The translations under genes were made by a program, and so were the position numbers. The notes beneath the pieces were generated by a model. That model was given only the letters and a program-made list of their open reading frames with translations, was not told the DNA's origin and ran no database searches. A stretch of DNA of 64,000 nucleotides, taken from Bacteroidales bacterium UBA4333. GTDB taxonomy: Bacteria > Bacteroidota > Bacteroidia > Bacteroidales > Paludibacteraceae. Positions 34,377-43,766 of the stretch are shown here, piece after piece; within the stretch, counting starts at the first letter, position 1; each line of letters begins with the position of its first letter. The stretch covers positions 222,052 to 286,051 of the forward strand of contig DGTP01000016.1 in assembly GCA_002394335.1 (NCBI GenBank), read 5' to 3'.

Positions 34377-35303
34377 TTACCAATCTGGATAAATAATTTT
34401 TCTTGCTTCGCCAGAGTAACACTTTTGGACACTTTGTGCGGTTGTTTGGATGGCTAACATCATTGGACGGCGATGACCTTCAATATGCACATCTGCAGTG
34501 CACAAACCCAACAGTTGGATTTTTTGAGCAGTAGTAATATCTTCACCAACCATCCCTTGTTTGATCATCGTCAAAACCATTTCATCCACAAATGGTCTGT
34601 ACGGTTCCATAATATCGTCCGCAAGGCAATAAGCATTATAGCGATTATGGTGATGAATGCCCAAAGTAGGCAATAATCCCGCCGCAACCAACGCTCTTGC
34701 CATCATAGCGCGGACAATACTATAGCCATAATTGAGCAGATTATTAGGCGGCAGTCCTTCTTGAGCACGTATAAAATCCTGATCACCAAACACATTACGC
34801 CAATAGTATGCTGCTGCACGAGCTTCCATATTATCTGTATCTCCGGAACGCACATCTTTTGCCCATTTGAGCATGTTGTTATGTTCAATATGCTGAGTGC
34901 CCAATACATGTGCTTGTCCCAAAATCTTTGCAACTACTGTTTGTTGCCACAATTGTTTTTTGAGAGGTTCGGATGCATTTATTTGTTCCCTGAAACGCTC
35001 GTTTTGCAAATTGTGTCCGTCTAACGGAAGCATCAATCCCACGGGAAGATGTTTTTCATTACAAGTAATGATGGCACAATTGTTTTCAAGAAGTGCGTCA
35101 ATAAGCGCGTGTGTGATCGTAATTTGCCGGTTATCCAGCACTACGACCCCGACATCCTCAATGGGAATGGTTTTAGTGCCCATTTTTTGCGCAATTTCAG
35201 GCACGTTAGGGTTGTTAACAACAGCTGTTAACTCTACGACGATTTGCTCCAAACGAAGACTCAAACGTGCCGGATTCTCAAAACATAAGACGCGTTTTAT
35301 CAT
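34377..35303 (-). CDS. cas1: CRISPR-associated integrase Cas1 (type II)
   Basis: 308 aa. The N-terminal beta domain is followed by the helical catalytic domain. Metal ligands are in place: E160 (TDNMEARAAAYYW), His in LGIHHHN (217-219) and E233 (DDIMEPYRPF). With Cas2 it integrates spacers. It overlaps the cas9 stop by 4 bp (ATGA). Its own stop is 12 bp from the truncated last repeat, so read-through into the array is possible. Confidence 0.95.
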   Translation of the reverse strand: MIKRVLCFENPARLSLRLEQIVVELTAVVNNPNVPEIAQKMGTKTIPIEDVGVVVLDNRQITITHALIDALLENNCAIITCNEKHLPVGLMLPLDGHNLQNERFREQINASEPLKKQLWQQTVVAKILGQAHVLGTQHIEHNNMLKWAKDVRSGDTDNMEARAAAYYWRNVFGDQDFIRAQEGLPPNNLLNYGYSIVRAMMARALVAAGLLPTLGIHHHNRYNAYCLADDIMEPYRPFVDEMVLTMIKQGMVGEDITTAQKIQLLGLCTADVHIEGHRRPMMLAIQTTAQSVQKCYSGEARKIIYPDW

Positions 35304-38300
35304 GGCTCTATAATATTTCCAAGGCGGTCAACATTTATCGGCAGACAAATCTCTTTAATCATTTCCCCGGTAATAGCGCGCTCCATTTTGTTCAAAGTGG
35401 AATATTCTGATATAGTTTTCTTTTCTCCATTCCTTTCCATTGTTATATTAATAATAGGAGCCGAAACATATTCTAAAAGAAAGAACACTTGATTACCACT
35501 TGACGAAACAAATTTATATATTCTGGATTTATCCAATCTTATGTTTCCACTATGTATTTCCTCTGCAGTTGGAACATAGACCAAATCTCCCGGAGAAAGA
35601 ATAAATTGTAGTTTTGCATTCTCTGCAACTATACTTTCAGAATGCGCCCATTCGTCTAATAATGTACGCCATTCTTTCTTTCCGCGTTTCTGGCAATCCA
35701 CCGCCACTTTGAATGGAACGGTAACAAAAGAACGTTTATCAGAGCCTTCTTCCGTTTTGGTAGAATAAACAGCAAAGAAAAGGTTTGTTCCTTTGTCTGC
35801 TTCTACAAACTTTTTGCTTTTAGCGCCGATTTGTCCCACTGCAAATTTCTCTGCTTTCTCACACGTGCGTACCTTATATATTGGTTTATGAGGCACTCCA
35901 TTGTTGAGTTGCAGAATATTTGCATTCATCTGCTCGATTCCATCGGGCGAGAATGCCAATTTCGGATCATTATTACAACGCGCCAAATGCGCAAGAAGAA
36001 TTTTCTGGATGGCTTCTGACGTCACTTTGTTGCGGATGTAATCTGCCGTAAATGAGTCATCCAATGCTGTTCTGACCGCATAATAGTGGTCGTTGGTATC
36101 CTTGGTATAATAGAAAACCTCTATACGTTTGAGGTTGACATCAGCCCAGACATCCGGTTCGGAAGCAAAGTATTTCTTGATTTGTTTCTCGTCCTTGCCT
36201 TCTTGCAGCAACTCGCGCAGTTTGGTACGCAAATCTTTCTCGGCTATATCTTCCACATGCTTGAGCGCATAAGTCAGATTGACATATTTCTTCTTACGCA
36301 AATTCACTTCGCCAAATACAGTTGCTTTATGCAAGGACTTGCGAATAGACCAATTGTCACCTTCGGTTTGACGTACCATTTGCTTCTTGCCATCCACAAA
36401 ACGAACGGAACGATTGTTGCTCTTATTAATCACACGCAAGTTTTGCTTGAAACTAACAATTATATTTTCCAAAGTATCTTGTACGTCTTTTTGGAAACCG
36501 TCATAAGGTGCAATAAAATCTGTGAATTTATAATGTTCTTTCCCGTCTGCACTTCTCCAGACTTCCCGCTTGCGCAGAAGCGTTTGCAAATCATAGCGTG
36601 CTTTATCATCCTTGTCTAATGCGGATTCGTTGCTCAACAAAGCTACATGATTGCGAGTTGTGAATGCAATAATGATTGCATCCATCGCGTGGTGACGATG
36701 ATCAATACGTTTTTTCTCAAAGCCTTGCCGTAATTCCAAAGGCATATTAGGAATAATGTGCCCGTTTGCTGTTTTAGCCGTAAAGACCGTCGTGTTTTGT
36801 AACCTATTCAATCTCTCAAAACGCGGAAGAATAATCTTATTCCAAACATCGTTGATACCCCAGTCTTTCTTTAAGCGCGTTGTGGTTGCGCCGTTACATA
36901 CAATCAGATTCTTACTAACTGCCTCCGGCTCATATTCTGTGTTACTGATTTTCTCACGCACTATATTACTGAGCAGTTGCATCATCAATCGGCTAATATA
37001 CCGACTATCGTTCATCTGGCGTGCAACAAACTTCTCCGGAATATCATCCAGCATCAGCTTCTCCTGTTTGCGTGGGGCTCCGGCAAAGTTCTTTCGGATA
37101 GTATCTTCATAAGCTTCTTGGGATAATATTGTTACCACCTTACCTCCGGAAAGTGTAATCTTTTCTCCTCCGCATTTTACAATGAATTCATGCCCCAACA
37201 TTCTTTCTTTACGGGCATTCACTTCTGCCTCACATATAACCTTGTTTGACATTGAGTCATCAAAGAAACGGGATTGAGGGATAACATGCTCAATCTGGTA
37301 TGCCGGTGTGAAAAGTTTGGCTAAAGGAATAATCTCTCCCGTATATGGTGAAATATATTTTTGGTCTAACCAAAGGCGATATTTCTTGATATCTTGGGCA
37401 GATGGTTGTTTGAGAGAAGACAAGTCATTTATGATGCGTTGTGTCTCATCATCGGGCTTGTTGGCACTTAATACTCCATCTTCATAGATACGGAACAGCT
37501 CTTGTTGACTTGGAGAATAAGCATGTACACCTTCTATCTCCATATCGGGATTCATAAATTCTTGTAATAGTAATTTCGCCCGAAGGTTCGCTTTCTCGTT
37601 CTCTTGTTGGCGTTGTTGAGTTTTCTTGCGTTGCTCGGCATTTTGTTTGAGGTCGCGCCCTAATTCAATATGTATTTCGTCTATCTGTCCTTCCTGTTTC
37701 CAAATATCGCGAACCGTACGCAGGCTTTCCATTACTACTTGTTCCACAATTGGATTATTAAGCGAATGTAAACGGAAAGATTGCAGATACTTGTCAATAT
37801 CTTCCGGTGTTTCCCATTTGGTGTCGTTCTTGCGCACATCATACACCACATATTCCGCAAGCCACAAAGGAAGTCCCTGGAAATCTTTTATTTTATTCAT
37901 CGCCTCCAGTTTCTCGCGGACACGCTCACTGATTGCATCGTCCACTTCGCCTGTTCGAATATGCTCGATACGGGATTTTGTATTGGCATCTATAGCTTCT
38001 TCACTCCAATACTCTCCGCAACGCATTAAGTTCAGTAATTTTCGCGTAGCCTTTTCGCTGTATGCTCCGTAGTCGGAAAATGGTTTCATCTTACCCAATT
38101 TCTCTACGAACACATCGGACAGATGGTTTGTTTCGGCATAATGTTTGAGTGCAGCGAGCAGTTGAGACTTGTCAGATATAGAATAGAGCATGTGCCATAT
38201 TTGCTCTAAATTATTGATAATTCTATTATTCTTTTTGGCTTTCTCGTCTTGTTCTTTACCTGATAATTTTCTATGATGCTTGTTTTTGCGGATTTCAAAT

Positions 38301-39904
38301 GGATCGGTCAAAGTGTTGATGTCTCCACCTGCCTCTTTAATAGTACCAATTATAGTAGAAGAAACAGGAGCAGCAGGATATTTCTTGTCTTTTTCAGATA
38401 CATAATTCCAAGATAATCCTTTAATCTTATTTTTACCAACTAATTGCGTTAATAGAGATTTTTCTGAAACCTCTTTTTGTGTTAGCAGCCAAGAGATTAA
38501 ATCCGCTTTATTAGCAATAAGTTCTGCGGTACAATCTTCTTTGCCTATTCCATTAGCAGCCTCTCTATAGATATGTAAGTTTTCCACAAACTGCCATAAA
38601 CGGAACTCTTCATAAATAGGATGAGATTTGGAGATACATTTCAAGTATTGTTTTTGCCATTTACCATCTTTTTCCTTAAATACATGATACTCGTACGGAC
38701 ATTCGTTGATTAATGACTTCTTGCTTTTCAGTGGACGTTGATAGAAAATAATATCATTTAACAGCAAATATGTAAAATCCTTACCTGCTATGCTGTTTCG
38801 ATAAGCTTCATTTTGCGGATAAAGCGCCTTAATACACTCTGCATACAATTCTTTGTTTTGTAATTCGGGAATAAACTGCTTTTGCGTATCAAGGATGCGT
38901 TTTAACTCGTCCTTATAGTATTTTCGGTCAACGACACGTACCAACTGACCGATAATCTTTTGATCCGGATTTTGTAGCAAAGCATCGTAGATAAATTCTC
39001 CGACGGTTTTGTGGCTTACATCAATATCGTGTTGGGTCTTTAGTTTTAAAAGTCCCCAATCATCATCTGCCGGTGCCCTAAATGTTCTTCTGATTTTACC
39101 ATCTTTATCTATTGCATCTGTCCCATCGGAATTAAGAGTGGTTGAAACAATGAAGTGTTTAGTTTTACCTTCCCAATCTAAAGGATATTTGCTTTCTTTG
39201 GTAAAAATCCATCCATTTTCAAGACATACTTCATATACCGATTTTCCTTTTGACTTTTCGCTGGTATCGCGAACAGAAATAACTTTTTGTGTTATGAATT
39301 CTTGACGTTTATTCTCTTTCTGCTCGTCTTCCTCTCCGCGTGCTTGGTTATAACCGCGTTTTTGATTGAATTGGTGAAGTATCCATGCCAATTCTTGTTT
39401 TGTAATAGCCTGCGTTAGTGCTTTCTTACGCAAATAGTAAATTGTCCAATCATAAGCAATGTTTCGCCCGTTCACCAGTAATTCCGGATGAACTTGCGCA
39501 AACTCATGAACCATTTCCAAAAATGAGTCTTTGAATAAGAATGAGTATTTTCCATCGACCATTTCCCACGCTAATTTAGGCTCTGCTCCTTGATTGAGCT
39601 GGCCATAACGGTTTAGTTCGCAGGTATAATGTTCCGGTAGAAATCCAAGAATGGTCAATACACGGTTAAGGCGCTCTCTGCGTAATGCATGGCGCTCATA
39701 TAAGCGTCTCGCACCACGTGCTGCTGTACGCGTCGCGGTTTGAGAAACTGAATTGCCACTTTCAAAATCCCCCATTAGTTTTGCATCCATGGGAATAATA
39801 CGACTACCGGCATGGGAGATACTTTTCTTAGTGTCTTCCTCATTTACTACTGCCCAACCGATACTATTGGTCCCTAAATCCAAACCGAGAATTTTCTTTT
39901 TCAT
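35300..39904 (-). CDS. cas9: RNA-guided DNA endonuclease Cas9, type II-C
   Basis: 1534 aa, the large size seen in Bacteroidota II-C enzymes. RuvC-I is ILGLDLGTNSIGWA with D9. An arginine-rich bridge helix lies at about 56-85 (RGARRLYERHALRRERLNRV). RuvC-II is IHIELGRDL with E747. The HNH domain has QIEHVIPQSR with H873 and an NKV/NAR segment. RuvC-III has HRHHAMDA with H1072 and D1075. All catalytic residues are present, so it should cut both strands. The ATG at 39904 is supported by the RuvC-I start and by the promoter at 39940-39971; the frame stays open 103 codons upstream but runs through repeats. There is no csn2 or cas4, in line with II-C. The PAM cannot be read from sequence. Confidence 0.97.
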   Translation of the reverse strand: MKKKILGLDLGTNSIGWAVVNEEDTKKSISHAGSRIIPMDAKLMGDFESGNSVSQTATRTAARGARRLYERHALRRERLNRVLTILGFLPEHYTCELNRYGQLNQGAEPKLAWEMVDGKYSFLFKDSFLEMVHEFAQVHPELLVNGRNIAYDWTIYYLRKKALTQAITKQELAWILHQFNQKRGYNQARGEEDEQKENKRQEFITQKVISVRDTSEKSKGKSVYEVCLENGWIFTKESKYPLDWEGKTKHFIVSTTLNSDGTDAIDKDGKIRRTFRAPADDDWGLLKLKTQHDIDVSHKTVGEFIYDALLQNPDQKIIGQLVRVVDRKYYKDELKRILDTQKQFIPELQNKELYAECIKALYPQNEAYRNSIAGKDFTYLLLNDIIFYQRPLKSKKSLINECPYEYHVFKEKDGKWQKQYLKCISKSHPIYEEFRLWQFVENLHIYREAANGIGKEDCTAELIANKADLISWLLTQKEVSEKSLLTQLVGKNKIKGLSWNYVSEKDKKYPAAPVSSTIIGTIKEAGGDINTLTDPFEIRKNKHHRKLSGKEQDEKAKKNNRIINNLEQIWHMLYSISDKSQLLAALKHYAETNHLSDVFVEKLGKMKPFSDYGAYSEKATRKLLNLMRCGEYWSEEAIDANTKSRIEHIRTGEVDDAISERVREKLEAMNKIKDFQGLPLWLAEYVVYDVRKNDTKWETPEDIDKYLQSFRLHSLNNPIVEQVVMESLRTVRDIWKQEGQIDEIHIELGRDLKQNAEQRKKTQQRQQENEKANLRAKLLLQEFMNPDMEIEGVHAYSPSQQELFRIYEDGVLSANKPDDETQRIINDLSSLKQPSAQDIKKYRLWLDQKYISPYTGEIIPLAKLFTPAYQIEHVIPQSRFFDDSMSNKVICEAEVNARKERMLGHEFIVKCGGEKITLSGGKVVTILSQEAYEDTIRKNFAGAPRKQEKLMLDDIPEKFVARQMNDSRYISRLMMQLLSNIVREKISNTEYEPEAVSKNLIVCNGATTTRLKKDWGINDVWNKIILPRFERLNRLQNTTVFTAKTANGHIIPNMPLELRQGFEKKRIDHRHHAMDAIIIAFTTRNHVALLSNESALDKDDKARYDLQTLLRKREVWRSADGKEHYKFTDFIAPYDGFQKDVQDTLENIIVSFKQNLRVINKSNNRSVRFVDGKKQMVRQTEGDNWSIRKSLHKATVFGEVNLRKKKYVNLTYALKHVEDIAEKDLRTKLRELLQEGKDEKQIKKYFASEPDVWADVNLKRIEVFYYTKDTNDHYYAVRTALDDSFTADYIRNKVTSEAIQKILLAHLARCNNDPKLAFSPDGIEQMNANILQLNNGVPHKPIYKVRTCEKAEKFAVGQIGAKSKKFVEADKGTNLFFAVYSTKTEEGSDKRSFVTVPFKVAVDCQKRGKKEWRTLLDEWAHSESIVAENAKLQFILSPGDLVYVPTAEEIHSGNIRLDKSRIYKFVSSSGNQVFFLLEYVSAPIINITMERNGEKKTISEYSTLNKMERAITGEMIKEICLPINVDRLGNIIEP

Positions 39905-39939
39905 GATATCAATGATTTCTTGTTTGTGACAATTTTGTG

Positions 39940-39971
39940 CAAAATTACTGCTTTTTTTTGATATATGCAAG
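39940..39971 (-). promoter_or_regulatory. cas9 promoter
   Basis: -33 CTTG 39971-39968 and -7 TAATTTTG 39947-39940, spacer 20 nt. The spacer, the -33 box and about 130 bp further upstream are the same as at the tracrRNA B promoter. Confidence 0.75.
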
Positions 39972-40105
39972 AAATTAAATGCTTTTTTGAATTTTAGACT
40001 GGTTATTAGAGGATAGATCGTAATGCTGATAGAGTATAGACCGCTTCGCTGATATATGGCAACGCTAATAACGGCGGCAAGAATGCCGCCGAAGGGGACA
40101 ATCAA
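39948..40105. repeat. 158-bp direct repeat, copy 1 (upstream of cas9)
   Basis: Nearly identical to 40378-40534 (one deletion and one C/T change seen). It includes promoter spacer sequence, a GC-rich CCGCTTCGCTG unit and a perfect hairpin CGGCGGCA/TGCCGCCG. Confidence 0.9.
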
Positions 40106-40282
40106 AAAAGGTGGCGCAGGGCTAAAGACCCGCGAACAGGACGAAGAAAAAAGATCCGCGGAATACCGTAGGGACAGAACAAAAAGAAGAACGCCGTCTC
40201 TCAGACGGCACAATAGACGAAAGCGAAAGACCGCTGCGCTGCAGGATCGGCTGCGCTTGATAGACCAAGCGCACTATAAGAG

Positions 40283-40365
40283 CAAAAAAGAGGGCGAGGC
40301 TGTGCCCCACCCTAAATGTTTACACATCGGAATAATCCTTATTGTGTATGTCATTCATAAAAAGT
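40283..40365 (-). ncRNA. tracrRNA, copy B (upstream of cas9)
   Basis: Same sequence as copy A except for one A/G change in the terminator loop region (at about 40303). The anti-repeat core is at 40357-40342. It has its own promoter (40370-40401), its T6 terminator and the same orientation as cas9. Its 3' flank matches that of the truncated copy C. Confidence 0.9.
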
Positions 40366-40369
40366 GATG

Positions 40370-40401
40370 CAAAGGTACTGCTTTTTTTTGATATATGCAA
40401 G
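40370..40401 (-). promoter_or_regulatory. promoter of tracrRNA copy B
   Basis: -33 CTTG 40401-40398 and -7 TACCTTTG 40377-40370, spacer 20 nt. Confidence 0.8.
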
Positions 40402-40534
40402 AAATTAAATGCTTTTTTGAATTTAGACTGGTTATTAGAGGATAGATCGTAATGCTGATAGAGTATAGACCGTTTCGCTGATATATGGCAACGCTAATAA
40501 CGGCGGCAAGAATGCCGCCGAAGGGGACAATCAA
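40378..40534. repeat. 158-bp direct repeat, copy 2 (upstream of tracrRNA B)
   Basis: See 39948-40105. The two copies bracket the tracrRNA B gene and a GC-rich block, giving a duplicated unit of about 430 bp. Confidence 0.9.
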
Positions 40535-40563
40535 GGGGCCCTCGGCGAAATAAGGGGTGAGGA

Positions 40564-40845
40564 TTACCCGGTCGCGATCGGATGGCTCGAACGGTTGGGT
40601 GGTGAAAGGAAGTTGAGACCGCTGCGTTGTTGGACTGCTTCGCTGACAGAATACAGGCCGCTACGCTGTAGAATTCCTTCCATCATTTCCTGCCCTACTT
40701 TCAGCGGTTCGGCATTATGCCGGCGGTAGTCGGTAGCCAGAATTTTAATATGCGGCGTACCGCTGACAGACTTTGCTTCTCCGCTAACTTCTATCAGTGC
40801 CATTTTGATGGTTGTACTGCCGATGTCAATACCTAATCTGTACAT
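40564..40845 (-). pseudogene. truncated acyl-CoA dehydratase activase (BadF/HgdC ATPase family)
   Basis: The first about 60 residues (YRLGIDIGSTTIKMALIEV and onward, to GQEMMEGIL) are the ATP-binding start of the 2-hydroxyglutaryl-CoA dehydratase activator family, which in Bacteroidota is a protein of over 1000 aa. After that the frame runs into the GC-rich repeats, read as QRSGLYSVSEAVQQRSGL, and stops at 93 aa. The rest of the gene is not in the window. It marks the edge of the CRISPR island. Confidence 0.75.
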
Positions 40846-40916
40846 AGTTACTATTTTCGGATGATATTATGTGTCTTATTTGATAGCGCTATTAAATTGC
40901 ACTGCAAAAGCACACA

Positions 40917-40958
40917 AAACGCCTGACATATGCAATAGTCGGGCGTTTTTTTTAATAC
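40917..40958. terminator. terminator hairpin with T8 on the plus strand
   Basis: Stem ACGCCTGAC/GTCGGGCGT with one mismatch. On the minus strand it is followed by TTTTGTGTGCTTTT, so it can serve the FGE-like gene that ends at 41015. Confidence 0.65.
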
Positions 40959-41014
40959 CGAGGATACATTTTTTCTTAAAATAGTGAATGTTTATCCTGA
41001 TAGATTTATGAATT

Positions 41015-42328
41015 TTATAAGGAATAAAAGAGTACAAGCCGCAGGGGTTGGGAGTCGTCATCGTCTTTCCGATACTCCAACAGAACCGGGTCATCGGGTT
41101 TGGACAGCCTGACACCGACCAGTTCAGTCCATGGAGAAAGAGCACTTACCGCCTTGCGTTTGCGTTGTGTCCGCCGGATGCTTTGGTGTTTTTTGCCGGT
41201 GTCCGGCATGGATGCAGAGATAAGCCCTTGTGCCTTTGCTTTCTCTATGTGTTCCGCAGTTGCCACTATAAGAGCCTCGCCTGTTTCCAAGCTCCAGATC
41301 TCGGCAAAACGGGCACGCTCGTTCCTGCTCATTCCGGTAGCAAGGTTCTTTTGTGTGTCCTTCGGGGACTGTTGCATGGTTTTCTTCCATTGGGACACAG
41401 TGATTTCTTCCGAGATATAATATGGTTGTTCCGCCTCTACATAATGAAAGAGCAACTTTTTTCCTTTCGCACGGATCTTCTTGGTAAGTGCCGGTTCAGA
41501 GATGTTCTGTTTTTGCATCATCGGGTCATCCGGTAAGGTGAAAGCGACTCTGAAACCAATATAGTTGTAATTCGATTCGGGAGAATACCACCGCCGGAGC
41601 GAAATGTGGCTATTAGCGGCACAGTCGTCATAACTGCCACCGCGTGCAATCTTAAACTCACCGGAATCGCACACACAGGGATTGACCGCAGTGCCCACAC
41701 AATAAGGCGCATACCAGTCTTGACACCACTCCGCTACATTGCCAGACATGTCATATAAGCCTAACTCATTGGCTTGTTTGCGTCCCACAGCGTGGGTCCA
41801 ATTGCCGGAGTTACGGCTGTTCCATCCTACACTATCCGGCTCGTTTCCTCCTGAGAAACGGTACTTGCGGCTGTCTTTTCCGCCGCGCGCGGCGTATTCC
41901 CATTCGGCTTCCGTAGGCAGACGAAACGGCAAGCCGGTGATACTATCCAAACGGCGGATAAACTCGCAGCAATCAAACCAAGAGACATACGAGATAGGAC
42001 TATACGTAAATCCTTTGGGATGAAATGAAGATTTGTAATCCGGCATTACTGCCTGCCATAACTCGTATGTGATCTCCGTTTCAGCGATATAGAAAGGAGA
42101 GAGAAAAACGATGTGAGCCGGTTTGTCGCTGTAGATTTCGGGATCGTATTGGTCGGCTGTCGAGCCCATGACAAACGATCCGCCTTCCACTCTCCTCATC
42201 CGAAGGGGAATACCGTGGATATTAGTCTCTATGAGTTGGAGCGAATCCGGCACAAGCGGCTTTTGTTTCCGTGCCGCTATAGGCAGTACAGAAACCAGAA
42301 ACATTATTATCCACATTCTTCGGAACAT
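41015..42328 (-). CDS. secreted formylglycine-generating-enzyme (SUMF1/FGE-sulfatase) domain protein
   Basis: 437 aa. A signal peptide (WIIMFLVSVLPIAA) precedes an FGE-type domain at about residues 40-265. Its hallmarks are VEGGSFVMGS, TYELWQAV, LPTEAEWEYAARGG, LGLYDMSGNVAEWCQDWY and RGGSYDD...GFRVAF. In Bacteroidota most such proteins are not true sulfatase activators but extracellular carbohydrate-binding or gliding-associated relatives. The last 170 residues are basic and of unknown fold. No sulfatase is adjacent. Confidence 0.82.
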   Translation of the reverse strand: MFRRMWIIMFLVSVLPIAARKQKPLVPDSLQLIETNIHGIPLRMRRVEGGSFVMGSTADQYDPEIYSDKPAHIVFLSPFYIAETEITYELWQAVMPDYKSSFHPKGFTYSPISYVSWFDCCEFIRRLDSITGLPFRLPTEAEWEYAARGGKDSRKYRFSGGNEPDSVGWNSRNSGNWTHAVGRKQANELGLYDMSGNVAEWCQDWYAPYCVGTAVNPCVCDSGEFKIARGGSYDDCAANSHISLRRWYSPESNYNYIGFRVAFTLPDDPMMQKQNISEPALTKKIRAKGKKLLFHYVEAEQPYYISEEITVSQWKKTMQQSPKDTQKNLATGMSRNERARFAEIWSLETGEALIVATAEHIEKAKAQGLISASMPDTGKKHQSIRRTQRKRKAVSALSPWTELVGVRLSKPDDPVLLEYRKDDDDSQPLRLVLFYSL

Positions 42329-42786
42329 ACGTGTTCCGATGCAAATATTATGCCATAATAGTGTCTGGCATTAAATTTGCAATTTCTGGTTTTTATAAAC
42401 AAATCATTTCTGCTTTATGAAATATTCGCCCACACACTACCCGATAGGCAGTATATACACCCTATATGGCAATGACATCATAAACCGTTCATTTGCAACG
42501 AATTACAATATAGATATCGGAGGCAAGTCGGAGTAATCTCGGAGGCATCTCGGAGGCAAGTGCTATCAAACACCAGTACACTTCCACGGTGAAAATTGCC
42601 GATGATTAAGATTTGGTACGTTGGAATCCGCGTGCTTATGGGGCGCTATCGTCTCGACAGCGTCCCGTCAGCCTCGGCTCTAAGGAGTTCTTATTTCACA
42701 TGGCTCAGACGATTATTACCTTAACCGCTTCACGTACGCGGCATGAAGACGAAATAATTTGGTAAAATATACGGGTTCTGAGTATG
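42329..42786. other. intergenic region with an 11-nt repeat, no gene seen
   Basis: 458 bp with no convincing frame. It contains the 11-nt x 4 repeat at 42518-42561 and otherwise nothing recognisable. Confidence 0.5.
42518..42561. repeat. 11-nt x 4 tandem repeat
   Basis: Four units of CGGAGGCAAGT (variants CGGAGTAATCT, CGGAGGCATCT). Confidence 0.8.
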
Positions 42787-43677
42787 TTATTCATAATAGG
42801 ATATTTGACGCACCCAGTGTTGAACTTTTTTGCGATCAGATGGCATATATATAACAGCATCCTCTATCTCAAGATTTTTAGACTTGATATCACCTAATTT
42901 AATTGCCTGACTATCTCCGGTATAATGTGTCACAATCTTTTCTGTCCAATTACCATAACGGTCATATTGAAGATATTCAACTTGCGTATAACTGTTATAT
43001 ACGCCATGCCATTTTATTTTCTTTCTTATTCGCCCTTCGCCATCCATATAACATACTCCATGTGAATCGTTCGGTTTTTTGTCCTCTCCCTTAAAACCGT
43101 GTTCTAGTATAACGGAATCGGTATATTCAAGTTTGAATCCAAAAGACAATTTATCATTAAAATAATAGCAATATTCTTCAAGTCGTCCATTTTTATCATA
43201 TGTGTACATTTGACTCAAAGATTTAGGTTGTTCATTTTTTGACATATAGATTTTCGTCAACAGACCATCCTCATTATATTCAAAAAACTCTCTTCCCATA
43301 ATAACAGCCCCTTGCATATTTACCTTTTCCTGAATAGTTCCATTTTCATTATAAGCAATTAAGACACACTGATTGTCCTTCTGTTTGCGCTTGTTGTTAA
43401 GATAAATACCACGATAAATGTATTCAGACAAATCTGATTGAGTCCATGTTTGCAGAAACTCAACGCTCTTATTCTTATATCTGCCTGATTCGATCAGAAT
43501 ACCTTTTTCGTTATAGATCTCCTGACTATACCATTTCTTCTTGTCAGGATTACGTATAATAATTTCTTTTATAGGACCGTTTAATGGTTCTTCGTCAAAA
43601 GGATTAAACATTCTCGCTTGCATTGGTAAAATCATCCATCCATACAGGAGTGCCAATAAAAGAGTTCTTTTTTTCAT
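42787..43677 (-). CDS. secreted YD/MORN-like repeat protein of unknown function
   Basis: 296 aa with a signal peptide (MKKRTLLLALLYGWMILPMQ). The mature part repeats patterns such as YNENGTIQEKV, YNEDGLLTKIY and YDKNGRLEEYCYY, the short beta-strand pairs of RHS/YD-like or MORN-variant proteins. A second, larger protein of this style is encoded at 56320. Location is probably periplasm or surface. Confidence 0.65.
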   Translation of the reverse strand: MKKRTLLLALLYGWMILPMQARMFNPFDEEPLNGPIKEIIIRNPDKKKWYSQEIYNEKGILIESGRYKNKSVEFLQTWTQSDLSEYIYRGIYLNNKRKQKDNQCVLIAYNENGTIQEKVNMQGAVIMGREFFEYNEDGLLTKIYMSKNEQPKSLSQMYTYDKNGRLEEYCYYFNDKLSFGFKLEYTDSVILEHGFKGEDKKPNDSHGVCYMDGEGRIRKKIKWHGVYNSYTQVEYLQYDRYGNWTEKIVTHYTGDSQAIKLGDIKSKNLEIEDAVIYMPSDRKKVQHWVRQISYYE

Positions 43678-43766
43678 TGCTATGACTGTTTTTTATTGCT
43701 TTGCAGCAGCTTCGAACAAAGCGGTAAAATAATAACAAACAAAAGCGTGAGGCTGCTATGCCACAC

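Noticed and set aside
39905..40213. 103-codon open extension upstream of cas9
   Set aside because: It runs through the cas9 promoter and the repeat block; the RuvC-I motif starts right after the ATG at 39904.
30754..40365. The whole island as an integrated phage or transposon
   Set aside because: No integrase, transposase or terminal repeats; only local duplications.
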